A stretch of DNA of 64,000 nucleotides, taken from the NCBI RefSeq assembly GCF_024448895.1, contig NZ_JAMOIC010000001.1, forward strand, positions 62,001 to 126,000. The letters run 5' to 3'. The notes below the pieces were generated by a model. That model did not search any database, was not told the DNA's origin, and worked only from the letters and a program-made list of their open reading frames with translations. This document shows positions 8,857-18,880 of this stretch, piece after piece (positions within the stretch are counted from its first letter, which is position 1; each line of letters starts with the position of its first letter). Source of the stretch: Stutzerimonas stutzeri. Its GTDB lineage: Bacteria > Pseudomonadota > Gammaproteobacteria > Pseudomonadales > Pseudomonadaceae. The position numbers and the translations under genes are program-made.

Positions 8857-10266
8857 TTACTTGGCGGCGCTTTGCGGGCCGCCTTCGAGCAGATAACGCT
8901 CACGTGTGTAGGCCAGGTAATACTTGTTGACTGCATTTACGTAGCTCACTACGCCCATGCCCATGGTCGACATGGCGACCCGCTCAACCTGGAAAAACCA
9001 TTGATCAGGGTTCAGTCCCTGGCGACGCGCCTCCGCTCGCAGGGTTTGAACCCGTTGTGGCCCGAGATTGTAGGCAGCTAGTACGAACGCCATGCGTTCG
9101 CGCTCATTCAGTCTGGGGCTCGCGAAGTAGTTGCGGCGAATGTTCGCCAGATACTTCGCACTGGCAAGCACGTTGTTGTCGAGCTTGCCAATGTCTGTGA
9201 CACCCATGCTGCGGGCGGTTGCCGGCGTAACCTGCATCAGCCCCGTTGCGCCAGCCGCGCCTCTCGCGGACGGGTTGAGGGTTGACTCCTTGAATGCCAG
9301 CGCAGCTAGGTTGAGCCAGTCGATATCCTGTTGCTGAGCATGCAACTGCAAGGTCGGCCGGACCTTTTCCAAGCGTTGGCGACCAGTGCGATCGAGCGGA
9401 TATTGCACACGGTAGAGCCGTCGATAAACGCGCTCGAACGCTGCGTCCTGGTTGACCGGCGCGCTGTAGTGCTGCAGGAAGCGATCGACGCTGGCATGCA
9501 GCATGCTCGCATCTTTGCGTAGGAACCAATGCATGTCGGCCGCTTTGCCCAGGGTGAGCCGAGACTCGACACGAAGTTTGGGCAGCACCTTCGCCCAGCG
9601 ATCTGCGATGGTCTGCTCGACCACGGTTGCCGGATATACGCCGGCCTGAACCATCTCCAACACATCCTCGACCGCGAGCGAGGGGTCTACCCACTCGACC
9701 GCGATGGGTGCCCGACCGGCCTGCATCAGCTTCTGATTGATCTCTTCAAGCGCCGAGCCGGCAGCGCTACCAGCCGACAATGCCACGCTGCGTCCAGACA
9801 ACTGCTCGAAGCTCTTGTATCGAGTGCTGCCCTGACGGCTGACCAGCACCATCTGAACCGCGCCGACGACGGCCTGGCTTCGACTTACCTGACGCGCAGC
9901 ACCTAACGGCAGGAGTTCTCCCGGCGCTACCAGATCGCCCTCCCCGCGCTGCAGAGCACCAAGCAACTGATCCTTCGCCTTTGGAATCAACTTCAAGCGG
10001 ATTGCAGGACCTTTAGCGCCGCGATTCAAGTACTGTTCGAAAGCGCGCAACCGAACGGATTCCACGCCGATCGCTTCGCCTTTTATCTCGCCGGAGCTGT
10101 TGCGGCTCTGATTGACGAGGACCCGCAGTACGCCGCTACGACGGATTTCGGCAAGATCGCGAACGGTATCCGCCGCTTGCCAGGCTTGAGGCCCCATTAC
10201 GCGCGCAGCTGCCGGCCAAGGCGCAAGCGCCAGTAGACAGAGCAGAAGGGCGGATAATCGGGTCAT
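8857..10266 (-). CDS. Membrane-bound lytic murein transglycosylase, MltF/MltF2-like
   Basis: 469 residues from the ATG at 10266. A signal peptide (ALLLCLLALAPWPAAA) is followed by an SBP-type regulatory domain (RSGVLRVLVNQSRNSS through about residue 265) and a C-terminal SLT domain with catalytic Glu in AFKESTLNPSARG and the GLMQVTPATA motif. Enzymes of this family cleave murein glycan strands, producing 1,6-anhydro-muropeptides; the amino-acid-binding-like domain is allosteric in MltF. P. aeruginosa has a second MltF-like protein at the equivalent place near the lipase genes. Confidence 0.85.
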   Translation of the reverse strand: MTRLSALLLCLLALAPWPAAARVMGPQAWQAADTVRDLAEIRRSGVLRVLVNQSRNSSGEIKGEAIGVESVRLRAFEQYLNRGAKGPAIRLKLIPKAKDQLLGALQRGEGDLVAPGELLPLGAARQVSRSQAVVGAVQMVLVSRQGSTRYKSFEQLSGRSVALSAGSAAGSALEEINQKLMQAGRAPIAVEWVDPSLAVEDVLEMVQAGVYPATVVEQTIADRWAKVLPKLRVESRLTLGKAADMHWFLRKDASMLHASVDRFLQHYSAPVNQDAAFERVYRRLYRVQYPLDRTGRQRLEKVRPTLQLHAQQQDIDWLNLAALAFKESTLNPSARGAAGATGLMQVTPATARSMGVTDIGKLDNNVLASAKYLANIRRNYFASPRLNERERMAFVLAAYNLGPQRVQTLRAEARRQGLNPDQWFFQVERVAMSTMGMGVVSYVNAVNKYYLAYTRERYLLEGGPQSAAK

Positions 10267-10438
10267 GAAGGGGTATCGGCTCGAATGACACAAAATACAG
10301 AGCAGCCAACAGCCGCGGGCGCGAAGATTGTCACAGCTGTAAGGAAGCCGCTAGCGCAACTTCTAGCCTGACATTAGATATGTATTACAAGCTACTGTTT
10401 TACATAGTTATATTTTGAATTCATAAGCGAGACGATTC

Positions 10439-11248
10439 ATGCAACTTGTCGACATCGGCGTTAATCTGACCCACCCCACGTTCGCCCGTGATCCTCGCGC
10501 GGTTTTAGATCGAGCCTACGCCGCCGGTGTAACGCAGCTGGTTCTGACCGGCACCAGTCTTGGCGAGAGCGAATCTGCGCTGAATCTCTGCCGGGAGCTG
10601 GACGGCGGCCAGCAACGACTTGTTTGCACCGCCGGCATTCACCCCCATGAGGCCAGCCAGTGGAGTTCCGAAACGGCCAGGGAACTCCAAAATCTGCTTG
10701 CCGAGCGCGAAGTGCGTGCGGTTGGCGAATGCGGTCTGGATTTCAATCGTGACCTTTCCCCACGCGCTCAGCAGGAACGGGTGCTCGAAGAGCACCTGCA
10801 GCTGGCCGTTGAGACCGGGCTGCCCGTCTTTCTTCATGAACGGGACGCCGACTTGCGTCTGGTCGAGATCCTCCGCCCGTTCCGCGACCAGCTCAGTGCA
10901 GCGGTAGTGCACTGCTTCACTGGAGAGAAGCGAGCCCTATACGCCTACCTGGATCTCGACCTGCACATTGGTATCACTGGCTGGATTTGCGACGAGCGTC
11001 GAGGCACGCATTTGCATGCGCTCGTGCCAGAGATTCCGGCGACGCGGTTGATGCTCGAGAGCGATGCGCCCTACCTGCTCCCGCGCACCCTGCGCCCGAA
11101 ACCCAAGGGCGGGCAGAACGAACCGGCATTTCTCCCTGAAGTCCTGCGGGAAGTGGCGTTGCATCGCGGCGTGAGCCAGGAGGAGCTGGCGCAGAGCACT
11201 ACGGTTTGTGCCCAGAAGTTCTTCGGAATGCCATCAGTGAATCCCTAG
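10439..11248 (+). CDS. tatD: TatD-family metal-dependent DNase
   Basis: A 269-residue TIM-barrel hydrolase. The N-terminal [14 protein letters not shown] is typical of TatD proper rather than YcfH/YjjV. Metal-ligand and catalytic motifs follow in order: [33 protein letters not shown] and [12 protein letters not shown]. Family activity is a 3'-5' exonuclease linked to DNA repair. It stands alone, preceded by an AT-rich 145-bp gap likely to hold its promoter. Confidence 0.93.
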   Translation: MQLVDIGVNLTHPTFARDPRAVLDRAYAAGVTQLVLTGTSLGESESALNLCRELDGGQQRLVCTAGIHPHEASQWSSETARELQNLLAEREVRAVGECGLDFNRDLSPRAQQERVLEEHLQLAVETGLPVFLHERDADLRLVEILRPFRDQLSAAVVHCFTGEKRALYAYLDLDLHIGITGWICDERRGTHLHALVPEIPATRLMLESDAPYLLPRTLRPKPKGGQNEPAFLPEVLREVALHRGVSQEELAQSTTVCAQKFFGMPSVNP

Positions 11249-11360
11249 CTATTGGGCTCAAGCCATTCCGATCTCTGCCGTTAACAGAACGGGTTCACAA
11301 GTTGCGCAATGCCACCGCCCGGGCTAACCCACCCCGGCATTGACCAGAGAAGAGCATTCA

Positions 11361-12833
11361 ATGGCTTTATGGATTCGCGATCTGTCCCTGAAATACAAAT
11401 TCTGGGCATTGAATATGGTGGCGTTCGCCACGACGCTGCTGCTGGTTCTTTTTGCCCTGCAACTAGAACAACAATCGCGAAGCCAGGACGCGCAGAACGC
11501 AGCCGAGCAGCTGGGCGCCCTGCTCCGCGCCTGGCCTGAAGGAAGTCCGGTGCCCCAGGGTCGGGATATTCAGGCGTTCACTGCAGGCCAGGCGGTCACC
11601 ATCGACGGAAAACCGGCCACCATTAATCAAGGCTGGGTTGAGGTCGAACATGATCGATTGTTCGCTAGCACCCCTGTAGTTGGCGCCTATCTGGTTGCCA
11701 GAGGCAACGGCGACAAGCTCGCGGTACTGGCGCGGGCGCCGAGCGCCTGGCAACTGCTCGCTGAACATTTCTTCAGTTACGCGATAGCCGTCGCGGTACT
11801 GATGCTGATCCTGCTGGCGGCATCGCAACTGCTGATCAAATTCCTGCTGAGCCACCTCAACACCCTCAAGGACGTGATGGTCCATGTGGAGCGCAGCGGC
11901 GATCTGGCTGTTCGAGTGCCGCTGGACAGCCGCGACGAAGTCGGCCAGATGGCCTCTGCATTCAATGCCATGCAAGCCGGTTACCAGCGCATTGTCGGCA
12001 CCGTTGCCCAGGCTGCAGGCAAGCTGGACTCAAATGCCGGCCGGCTGGCCGCAAGCATGGCAGGCGTCCGCCAAGGGATGCTCGCCCAACAGAGCGAAAC
12101 AGATCAGGCCGCAACCGCGATCAATGAAATGACTGCCACGGTTCACCACATTGCCGAACATGCACGGGAAACCAGCGATCAGTCGCAGAGCGCGGATCGT
12201 CTGGCGGGCGAAGGTCATCGGGTCGTGGTCAGGGTGGAGCGCTCCATCTCCAACCTGTCGCAGGGCGTACAGCAGACCTCCGAGACCATCGGCAAGCTCG
12301 CTGCCGACAGCCAGAAGATCAACGGTGTAGTCAGCGTCATTCATGGCATCGCCGAACAAACCAATCTGCTCGCACTCAATGCCGCGATCGAAGCAGCAAG
12401 GGCTGGCGAGATGGGACGCGGTTTTGCCGTAGTCGCCGACGAAGTCCGCAGTCTGGCCAAGCGGGTACAGCTCTCGACAGACGAAATCACACAGATGGTT
12501 GCCGGCTTGCAGGCCATGACCCGGGACGCCGTCGAGTTCATGCAGGAGAGCTCGCTCAAGGCCGATGATTGCGTGCGTGAAGCACGTGAAGCTGGGATTG
12601 CGCTGGAGGCCATCACCGTTGCCGTGGCGCAGATGCGTGAGAGCAATACTCAGATCGCCGTGGCAGCCGAGCAGCAGAGCGACGTGGCCGAGGAACTCAA
12701 CCGGTCAGTGACTGGGATTCGCGATGTCACCGACCAGACCGTGCAACAGACCGCTGCGTCGGCGACGACCAGCGCAGAGCTGGCTGCGCTCTCAGGCGAA
12801 CTGAGCAAGGCGATTCAGCAGCTCAAGCTCTGA
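11361..12833 (+). CDS. Methyl-accepting chemotaxis protein
   Basis: A 490-residue chemoreceptor. TM1 is about residues 14-34, with a short periplasmic domain of about 110 residues (predominantly one small sensor module). TM2 is about 147-167, then a HAMP domain ([36 protein letters not shown] in part) and the signalling domain with hairpin tip [19 protein letters not shown]. There is no C-terminal CheR-docking pentapeptide (ends QQLKL). The ATG at 11361, seven codons inside the longest frame, follows AGAAGAG and gives [14 protein letters not shown]. Ligand unknown. Confidence 0.9.
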   Translation: MALWIRDLSLKYKFWALNMVAFATTLLLVLFALQLEQQSRSQDAQNAAEQLGALLRAWPEGSPVPQGRDIQAFTAGQAVTIDGKPATINQGWVEVEHDRLFASTPVVGAYLVARGNGDKLAVLARAPSAWQLLAEHFFSYAIAVAVLMLILLAASQLLIKFLLSHLNTLKDVMVHVERSGDLAVRVPLDSRDEVGQMASAFNAMQAGYQRIVGTVAQAAGKLDSNAGRLAASMAGVRQGMLAQQSETDQAATAINEMTATVHHIAEHARETSDQSQSADRLAGEGHRVVVRVERSISNLSQGVQQTSETIGKLAADSQKINGVVSVIHGIAEQTNLLALNAAIEAARAGEMGRGFAVVADEVRSLAKRVQLSTDEITQMVAGLQAMTRDAVEFMQESSLKADDCVREAREAGIALEAITVAVAQMRESNTQIAVAAEQQSDVAEELNRSVTGIRDVTDQTVQQTAASATTSAELAALSGELSKAIQQLKL

Positions 12834-12846
12834 TCGCCTCTATAGA

Positions 12847-12874
12847 CCGAGCCCCTTGTTTCGCTCGGCTATTT
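12847..12874. terminator. Weak hairpin terminator between convergent genes
   Basis: CCGAGC pairs with GCTCGG (12847-12852 with 12863-12868), followed by CTATTTT. It sits between the chemoreceptor gene and the convergent thioesterase gene. Confidence 0.4.
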
Positions 12875-12889
12875 TCAGCGGCAGGTCGG

Positions 12890-13687
12890 TTATCCGAAAA
12901 CCGTAACCGTCTGCCGGCTCAGGGCAACCAACTCGCGGCTGCCTGTCCATAAAGCCGCAGCGCAGTGGCCGTAACCGTCCTGAGCATGCTCGATCTCCGC
13001 GCGATATCGGCACCATTCATGGGTATCGAGCAGGGGCAACGGCTGCACGAACTCGATGGTCCAGGTCAGTGAACTGCCCGGCGCAAAGCTCTTGAGATGC
13101 GGCAGTACGGCCGGGGGCCACGCATCCACCAGCGCCAGCAGATGCGAAACGGTCACGGGCTCACGATCGACCTCCCCACGCTGGCGGACCCAGCCGCCCA
13201 TTTGACGCGAGGTATTGCCGGAAAACGGCAGCCCGCCGATGCCCCAGCGCAACGCTAAATGACGCGTGAATTCGGGCGTCGCACCGCTGATATACGGCAG
13301 CTCCTGGCACTCATCCACCGGGGGAAGTTCCGGTGCGGGCATGGCCTCTACCCTGACAGCCGAAACACGTGGCGCACCGAAGCTGCCCTGCACCAGCGTT
13401 ACAACCTGCCCGTTCTGGACCGCACGCCCTAGAACCTGGCTGACAGCCTTGCCCTCACGCAGCACTTCGGCTTCAAAGCTGACCGGCACATCGACCGCCA
13501 GCGGCCCGACAAAGGTGATCGCGAGCGACCGCACCGGCCGGTCGCCAGGCACCTTGGCTTGCATTGCTTCGAACACAAGCGCCGCAGCCAAACCACCAAA
13601 GCCTGCTCGTCCCTGCCCCCAACTGGCTGGAACGACTACCTCTTGCGGATTTTTACGCACGGCTTGTATCAATTCGGACAGGGTCAT
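12890..13687 (-). CDS. TesB-like acyl-CoA thioesterase domain protein
   Basis: A 265-residue double-hotdog protein. The N-terminal half has GQGRAGFGGLAAALVFEAM followed by RPVRSLAITFVGPLAVDVPV. The C-terminal half has RQMGGWVRQRG and LLALVDAWPPAVLPHL, typical of the TesB-like thioesterase_3 families. The ATG at 13687 has GAGG five bases upstream and is preferred to an upstream GTG. Acyl-CoA thioester hydrolysis is inferred from fold; substrate unknown. Confidence 0.8.
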   Translation of the reverse strand: MTLSELIQAVRKNPQEVVVPASWGQGRAGFGGLAAALVFEAMQAKVPGDRPVRSLAITFVGPLAVDVPVSFEAEVLREGKAVSQVLGRAVQNGQVVTLVQGSFGAPRVSAVRVEAMPAPELPPVDECQELPYISGATPEFTRHLALRWGIGGLPFSGNTSRQMGGWVRQRGEVDREPVTVSHLLALVDAWPPAVLPHLKSFAPGSSLTWTIEFVQPLPLLDTHEWCRYRAEIEHAQDGYGHCAAALWTGSRELVALSRQTVTVFG

Positions 13688-13785
13688 TCCCACCTCGACT
13701 CTTAGTTATTCGGATAGATGTTATCGCCGCATGCACCGTTGCTGGTGCGTCCGAGCCTTCGGTGATGACTGATCATCGTGACGCG

Positions 13786-15810
13786 CTATGAATCACCCGC
13801 ATTCTTTTCGCGAGCGCTGGTTTTGGACATCACGGAGCGCCAGGGCAGCTGGCGTCGCAATCGGGCAAGCGCAGTGTGCACCTCCGCCTTATCTGCGGGA
13901 CGACCGGCATATCGCGCCTGCTCGTACAGACTGGAAAAGTCCGAGATAGGCCCAGCAACATCCGGTAGCTGCGCTGCTGCACGCTGAGCGAAATCCCGCG
14001 CGCCTTCGCCGGGGCGGCGCGCAATACCATGGCGCGCCAACAGCCGTTCGAAGCGACGGTATTGACGCACCTGAGCATCACGTTCCCGTCGCCATGGCTT
14101 GAGCAGGATGATCGCCAGCAGCCCGATCAGCAACGCGCCGACCGCGACCATCAACACCCCGAGCTTGCGCGCGTCAACCTTGCCGAACAGCCCTTGCAGC
14201 ACCTCCAGCTGTCGCTCGCCCTGGTAGTTGAGCACCCAACGCTGCCAGCCATAGTTCAAGCTGTCCCAGCCAAACCGCAGGTCGTTGAGCCAGCCAATGT
14301 CGCGGTAGTTCCGCAGCCCCATCAGGGTGCCTTCCATGAGGTCCTGCTCTCCGGCGAGTGCCTCTTCCAGGCCCTGCTCGATTCGCTCCGGCGCAACCTG
14401 GAAAGTGGGATCGACACTGACCCACCCCTTATCTGCTTCCCAGTATTCGATCCAGGCATGGGCGTCGAGCTGGCGAACCGAGAGGTAATTACCCGAGGGA
14501 TTGATCTCGCCACCCTGATAGCCGGCGACGACCCGGGCCGGAATCCCCGCCGCACGCAGAACGAATGTCATGGCGCCGGCATAATGAATGCAGAAGCCGT
14601 TCAGGGTCTCGAACAGGAAGTCATCGACGATATTCTCACCGACCGGCGGTGGGCGCAGAGTGTATCCGTACGGCTGCTGATTGAAGTGGCTGAGAAGCGC
14701 CTGCACGGTCGCTTCGGCAGTTTGATGCTCACGACGAAGCATCTGCGCCCACTCCCGGCTGCGCGGGTTGCCCCCATTCGGGAGTTGCAAGGCTCGCCCC
14801 AGAGTCGCCGACCCCGCGCCGGGCTCTCGCAGCGCCTCGGTCCATGAACGTGCCTGATAAAGCAGCGGCTTATCGACTGCCCGTGGGCGCTCCAGATGGA
14901 AATCAGCCATCAGGCGCGCACCGCCGGCATCGACCTGCGCCACATCCAGCGCATACAGCCATGGTCGCCCGCTGGGCTGCATGACGATGCTGTACGCGAC
15001 CGGCGTGCCTTGTGGCGTCCATTGAGGCTCTTGTGGCACCTGTGAGGAGAACGACTGGGACCAGCGCCGGCCATCGAATCGCTCGAAGGTTACCGCTCGC
15101 CAATACAGCTGCTCGCGATCGGGGATGGGCCCTTCAAAGCTTGCACGGAACGCCAGCGCGCTCGAGCGGCTCAGTTCGGCGATATCGCCAGGCGACATGC
15201 TATCGGCCAGACCGGTCACCCCGCGGTCCTTGGGTTGCGGCAACGACCATAGCGGGCCGAGCCTCGGAAACAGGACGAACAGCACCACCATCAGCGGTAT
15301 CGCCTGTAACAGCAGGGATCCGGCGAGGCGCAGGGTGGGCCAGGGATGGGTATCCGTCGTACTTTGCTGCAGCCCGATCATTGAGGCGAGCAGCGCAATG
15401 ATCGGCGCCAAGCTGTACACCCCGGCGAGCAGGCTGTCGTTGAACAGGTAACTGGTGACCACTGCAAAAAAGCCGAGAAAGATCAGCACCAGTGCATCCC
15501 GCCGGCTGCGCATCTCCACAAGCTTGAGGATGAACGCGGCGATCAGGAGCACGACACCGGCGTCGAGCCCGACCAATCCGCCGCGCGAGAAATACACGCC
15601 AAACGCAGCGCCGAGCATCATCAGCGCTTTCGCCCAGGCCCGCGGATAACGGGCACGCATACGGAAAATCTGCACCCGCCATGTCGCGCAACCCAGCCAG
15701 AGGCCGATGATCCACAGAGGCAGATGGGAGAGATGCGGGAGAATAACCAGAACCTGTGCCACCAGCAGCCAGATCAGACCATTGCGGGGAATCGGCTGCG
15801 AGGCGCTCAT
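13786..15810 (-). CDS. tgpA: Transglutaminase-like membrane protein TgpA
   Basis: A 674-residue inner membrane protein. About six N-terminal TM helices (residues 10-190) precede a periplasmic region with a transglutaminase-core domain: catalytic Cys407 (NGFCIHYAG), His451 (DAHAWIEYW) and Asp467 (VSVDPTF). Another TM helix near 560 and a C-terminal DUF4129-type tail (KLGVL...RRPGEGARDF) follow. TgpA of P. aeruginosa is reported essential for viability. The ATG at 15810 follows GGAGGTGCAGCG and overlaps the DUF58 gene by 4 bp, so both are in one operon with moxR. Confidence 0.93.
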   Translation of the reverse strand: MSASQPIPRNGLIWLLVAQVLVILPHLSHLPLWIIGLWLGCATWRVQIFRMRARYPRAWAKALMMLGAAFGVYFSRGGLVGLDAGVVLLIAAFILKLVEMRSRRDALVLIFLGFFAVVTSYLFNDSLLAGVYSLAPIIALLASMIGLQQSTTDTHPWPTLRLAGSLLLQAIPLMVVLFVLFPRLGPLWSLPQPKDRGVTGLADSMSPGDIAELSRSSALAFRASFEGPIPDREQLYWRAVTFERFDGRRWSQSFSSQVPQEPQWTPQGTPVAYSIVMQPSGRPWLYALDVAQVDAGGARLMADFHLERPRAVDKPLLYQARSWTEALREPGAGSATLGRALQLPNGGNPRSREWAQMLRREHQTAEATVQALLSHFNQQPYGYTLRPPPVGENIVDDFLFETLNGFCIHYAGAMTFVLRAAGIPARVVAGYQGGEINPSGNYLSVRQLDAHAWIEYWEADKGWVSVDPTFQVAPERIEQGLEEALAGEQDLMEGTLMGLRNYRDIGWLNDLRFGWDSLNYGWQRWVLNYQGERQLEVLQGLFGKVDARKLGVLMVAVGALLIGLLAIILLKPWRRERDAQVRQYRRFERLLARHGIARRPGEGARDFAQRAAAQLPDVAGPISDFSSLYEQARYAGRPADKAEVHTALARLRRQLPWRSVMSKTSAREKNAGDS

Positions 15811-16769
15811 CGCTGCACCTCCGGCGGTAGCCCGAACAATGCCAGCGCCCGCAGGCACCGGCCGCGATGCTCCACGCCAGCGCCCGCGTCGAAGGTCGTC
15901 CCAGCCAACGACAGGGCGAATGGTTGCTGATGTGCCGAGAGCTCCACAACCCAATGGCAGAGCACTGATAGCCGTGATTCGGTATCGCCATCGAGCGCAT
16001 CGAAATCCAGCAGCGGATCCTCACCAGCGAGGGCGCTGAAGTCCTTTACCAGCAAGCCCTGACCCCGCGAATAAGCTTTCCAGTTCAATCGCTTGCGCGA
16101 GTCACCCGGCTGCCAGGGCCGCAGCCCCTGATAATCGTCGATACCGATGCCGTGAGCACGTACGCCGTCGTCTTCCTGCTCGACATGGCCACCGGTCTTG
16201 GCAAGATCACCTTCTAACGGCTGCGGATAGACGAGTGTTGCAAGCTGTAGGTCGATCCAGCTCCAGGCCACCAGTATCCCCAGTGGAAATCGGCTCTCGA
16301 CGCGCAACCGTCCGGGCCTCAACCAACCACGGCGGTCTGTAGGCAGGCTCAGCTCGACTTCACAAGTGCCTCCGGCGGGCACATCCACCTGCTGCAAACC
16401 GCTCCTTGGCCAGCCGACAGAAACGGCCTGGTAAAGGCGGCCCCGGCTTTCCAGGCGCACTCGCAAGCGGGCCTGCTCCCCAAGAAAGACGGCATCCGAT
16501 CCACCGGCCTGCAATTCAAGCCCAGCCAGATTCCGCCAGGTGTGCAGAATGGCCACCACGAAAACCGAACCGAGCAAGAAAGTAAGCGCAAAGGCCAGGC
16601 TGTTCTCGTAGTTGATCGCAGCGATCAGCATAAGGATCAGAGCAATGACAAAGCTCATGCCTACCGCGGTAGGCATGATGAAGATGCGCCTCTGATCGAG
16701 CCGCACGCTTGGGCCCGGCGGAATTCGCTTGAGCAGCCAGCGATCCCGCAGCCTTGGTAACAGTCGCAT
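15807..16769 (-). CDS. DUF58 domain membrane protein of the MoxR operon
   Basis: A 320-residue protein. Two N-terminal TM helices (about 30-75: VGMSFVIALILMLIAA and SLAFALTFLLGSVFVVAIL) are followed by a beta-rich region and the DUF58/vWA-like core (GIDDYQGLRPWQPGDSRKRL, then NWKAYSRGQGLLVKDF). The pattern MoxR ATPase - DUF58 - transglutaminase is a recurring operon in proteobacteria, in which the ATPase is thought to act as a chaperone on the DUF58 protein. GGAGGG precedes the ATG. Confidence 0.88.
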   Translation of the reverse strand: MRLLPRLRDRWLLKRIPPGPSVRLDQRRIFIMPTAVGMSFVIALILMLIAAINYENSLAFALTFLLGSVFVVAILHTWRNLAGLELQAGGSDAVFLGEQARLRVRLESRGRLYQAVSVGWPRSGLQQVDVPAGGTCEVELSLPTDRRGWLRPGRLRVESRFPLGILVAWSWIDLQLATLVYPQPLEGDLAKTGGHVEQEDDGVRAHGIGIDDYQGLRPWQPGDSRKRLNWKAYSRGQGLLVKDFSALAGEDPLLDFDALDGDTESRLSVLCHWVVELSAHQQPFALSLAGTTFDAGAGVEHRGRCLRALALFGLPPEVQR

Positions 16770-16801
16770 GGCGCCCTCCCCTCAATTCAGGCGAGGCGGC
16801 A

Positions 16802-17719
16802 TTACAGTGCCGGGACTTCGCGCAGTAACCATTGCACCAGGGCGCCACCGCCGTGGCCTGTGGCATCGGCGCGTTCACGCAACCGATGGCCGACCACTGA
16901 AGGCAGTACGGCCTGAACGTCTTCAGGAATGACGTATTCCCGCCCATCGAGGAAGGCCCAGGCCCGGGCGGCTGCGAGTAGCGCCAGACTCCCGCGTGGT
17001 GAGAGCCCCCAGGCGAACTGCGGTTGGGTACGGGTGGCCTCGACCAGTCGTAGCACATAGTCCACCAGCGCATCACTGACCCGGACTGCACTTACGGCAT
17101 CCTGAATGGCAGCCAGCCCGACGCGGTCCAGCTGAGGTTGAAGACGCGCCAGCAGATCCCGTCGCGAGTCTCCCAGCAGCAACGCCTTCTCCGCGGCCTT
17201 GGCCGGATAGCCCAGCGACAGGCGCATGAGAAAGCGATCGAGCTGTGATTCCGGCAGCGCAAAGGTGCCGCCTGAGCTCACCGGGTTCTGAGTGGCGATC
17301 ACGAAGAAGGGGTCTGGCAAAGGCCGGGTCGCGCCCTCGATGGTGACCTGGCCTTCTTCCATCGCCTCGAGCAATGCGCTTTGACTTTTCGGTGTGGCTC
17401 GATTGATTTCATCGGCCAGTACCAGCTCGGCGAAGATCGGCCCAGGGTGAAACAAGAACTGCCCGCTGTCCTTGTCGAAGACGGATGTTCCGAGAATGTC
17501 GCCAGGCAGGAGGTCTGAGGTGAACTGGATGCGCTGGAAATCCAGTCCCATGACCTTGGCCAGCGCATGACTGAGGGTCGTTTTGCCCATACCGGGCAAA
17601 TCTTCTACCAGCAGATGCCCCCTCGCCAATAGACAGGCCATGGCCAATCGCACCTGCGATTGCTTGCCGAGCAGCACTTCATTGACTGCTCGCAGACAGA
17701 CATCCAATCGGGCGCGCAT
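16802..17719 (-). CDS. MoxR-family AAA+ ATPase
   Basis: A 305-residue AAA+ protein. Walker A is LPGMGKTTLSHALA (about residue 38), Walker B is LVLADEINRATPKSQSALLEAM, sensor 1 is VIATQNPVSSGGTF, and Arg finger/sensor 2 motifs are in DRFLMRLSLGYP and GLSPRGSLALLAAA. It is the first gene of the MoxR-DUF58-tgpA operon, with AGGAG before the ATG. Family members assemble or activate metal-binding or membrane protein partners; the partner here is presumably the DUF58 protein. Confidence 0.92.
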   Translation of the reverse strand: MRARLDVCLRAVNEVLLGKQSQVRLAMACLLARGHLLVEDLPGMGKTTLSHALAKVMGLDFQRIQFTSDLLPGDILGTSVFDKDSGQFLFHPGPIFAELVLADEINRATPKSQSALLEAMEEGQVTIEGATRPLPDPFFVIATQNPVSSGGTFALPESQLDRFLMRLSLGYPAKAAEKALLLGDSRRDLLARLQPQLDRVGLAAIQDAVSAVRVSDALVDYVLRLVEATRTQPQFAWGLSPRGSLALLAAARAWAFLDGREYVIPEDVQAVLPSVVGHRLRERADATGHGGGALVQWLLREVPAL

Positions 17720-17900
17720 GCAACTCTCCTATGTCGGTATGGCTCGATCCTACTGATCATCGCTCGCCTGGCAAAGCGCTAGAACGGTATCAGGCCCGGC
17801 GAACTGCCAACTTGATCCCGGCCTGAGCGTTAACCATCATTTGAGCGTTGCCCGCCAGTCGGCGCGCCCCTAAAAAGCGCGCATCACGCACCTCGACACC

Positions 17901-18503
17901 TCAAGGGCGCTGCAGCTGAAATCGATCACGGGTGTAGCTGTAATGGCTGCCGCCGAGCCGACCGACGAGGTCAAGACGAGCGGGATCGATACGCCCCGAA
18001 TCATCGAGCACCTTGTCATCAATATGCGCAAGCAACACCTCGGCAAAGATCAGCTGGCAATTGGGCGCTTCGGCCGGATAAGGCAGGATCTGCGCGACGC
18101 GGCATTCGAAGGCAACTGATGCGCCTGCGACCCGTTGCACGTCGATCATATGAGCCGACTCGCTCGCAATCCCGCAGTGCTCGAACTCGCTGATCCCATG
18201 AGGCAGCGTCGCGGCAGAGGCATTCATCGCGGCGGCCTGATCGGCGCTGACCAGTTGGACGACCAACTCTCCTGTATCACGCGCGTTGCGCGCCGTGTCC
18301 TTGGGCTGCCCATCCTTCATGCCGACGTTTATCAGCAACGTCGGCGGATCGCTGCTGATGACCTGAAAAAAGCTGAAAGGGGCTAGATTACTCACGCCGT
18401 CGAGCGAGCGGGTGGACACCCAGGCAATCGGTCGTGGTGTGATGGTGGACGTCAGCCAGCGGTAGGCTTCGACGGGCGAAAGGGAAGAAAACTCGACTTG
18501 CAT
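17901..18503 (-). CDS. Flavin reductase-like (FMN-binding split barrel) protein
   Basis: A 200-residue protein beginning MQVEFSSLSPVEAYRWLTST, with motifs ITPRPIAWVST, APFSFFQVISSDPPTLL and KDTARNARDTGELVVQLV, characteristic of the flavin reductase / YwrF-like family. The frame stays open upstream for about 170 codons, but that extension overlaps the lipoprotein gene and looks noncoding, so the ATG at 18503 (preceded by AGGA) is chosen. Flavin reduction or flavin-dependent ester chemistry is inferred; substrate unknown. Confidence 0.85.
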   Translation of the reverse strand: MQVEFSSLSPVEAYRWLTSTITPRPIAWVSTRSLDGVSNLAPFSFFQVISSDPPTLLINVGMKDGQPKDTARNARDTGELVVQLVSADQAAAMNASAATLPHGISEFEHCGIASESAHMIDVQRVAGASVAFECRVAQILPYPAEAPNCQLIFAEVLLAHIDDKVLDDSGRIDPARLDLVGRLGGSHYSYTRDRFQLQRP

Positions 18504-18544
18504 TCGATAATCCTGCTGACTACCTGGCAATTGCGCCGGGGGAT

Positions 18545-18566
18545 GCGGCACCTGAACAGGTGCCGC
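18545..18566. other. Perfect 10-bp inverted repeat (hairpin)
   Basis: GCGGCACCTG and its exact complement are separated by AA in the gap between the small lipoprotein and flavin reductase genes. No T-run follows on either strand. It may be a terminator of the lipoprotein transcript or a processing hairpin. Confidence 0.45.
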
Positions 18567-18574
18567 CTGAAGCA

Positions 18575-18853
18575 TCAACGGCCGGCGCGCGACTCGCCAA
18601 GATAGAAGCGAGCCTTCTTGGCTTTTTCCACACAGCCCTGATAGGCCTCGAACTGCTGCTGGGTCTTGGCGCCAGTCAGCAGTGCCATCGCCTTGGAGTA
18701 ACTGACCGTTCCGGCAAATCCTTCCGCTTCTGCGAGGCTCTGCTCTTCCCAGGCCGAATCCAGCTGTGACGCGCAGCTGTCCCGGTAAGCGGTCTTGGCC
18801 GCGCAACCCGTCAGGGCCAGCGCTATCAGCGACAAACAGATCATGTTTTTCAT
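18575..18853 (-). CDS. Small hypothetical lipoprotein
   Basis: A 92-residue protein with a lipoprotein signal MKNMICLSLIALALTGC (lipobox LTGC, Cys17). The mature part is helical and charged, with two further cysteines (DSCASQL and QGCVEKAKKA) that could form a disulfide. I do not recognise a family. It lies 28 bp downstream of selU on the same strand and could be co-transcribed; no functional link is apparent. Confidence 0.75.
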   Translation of the reverse strand: MKNMICLSLIALALTGCAAKTAYRDSCASQLDSAWEEQSLAEAEGFAGTVSYSKAMALLTGAKTQQQFEAYQGCVEKAKKARFYLGESRAGR

Positions 18854-18880
18854 CGATACATCCTCGTTTTCGAGACCTGC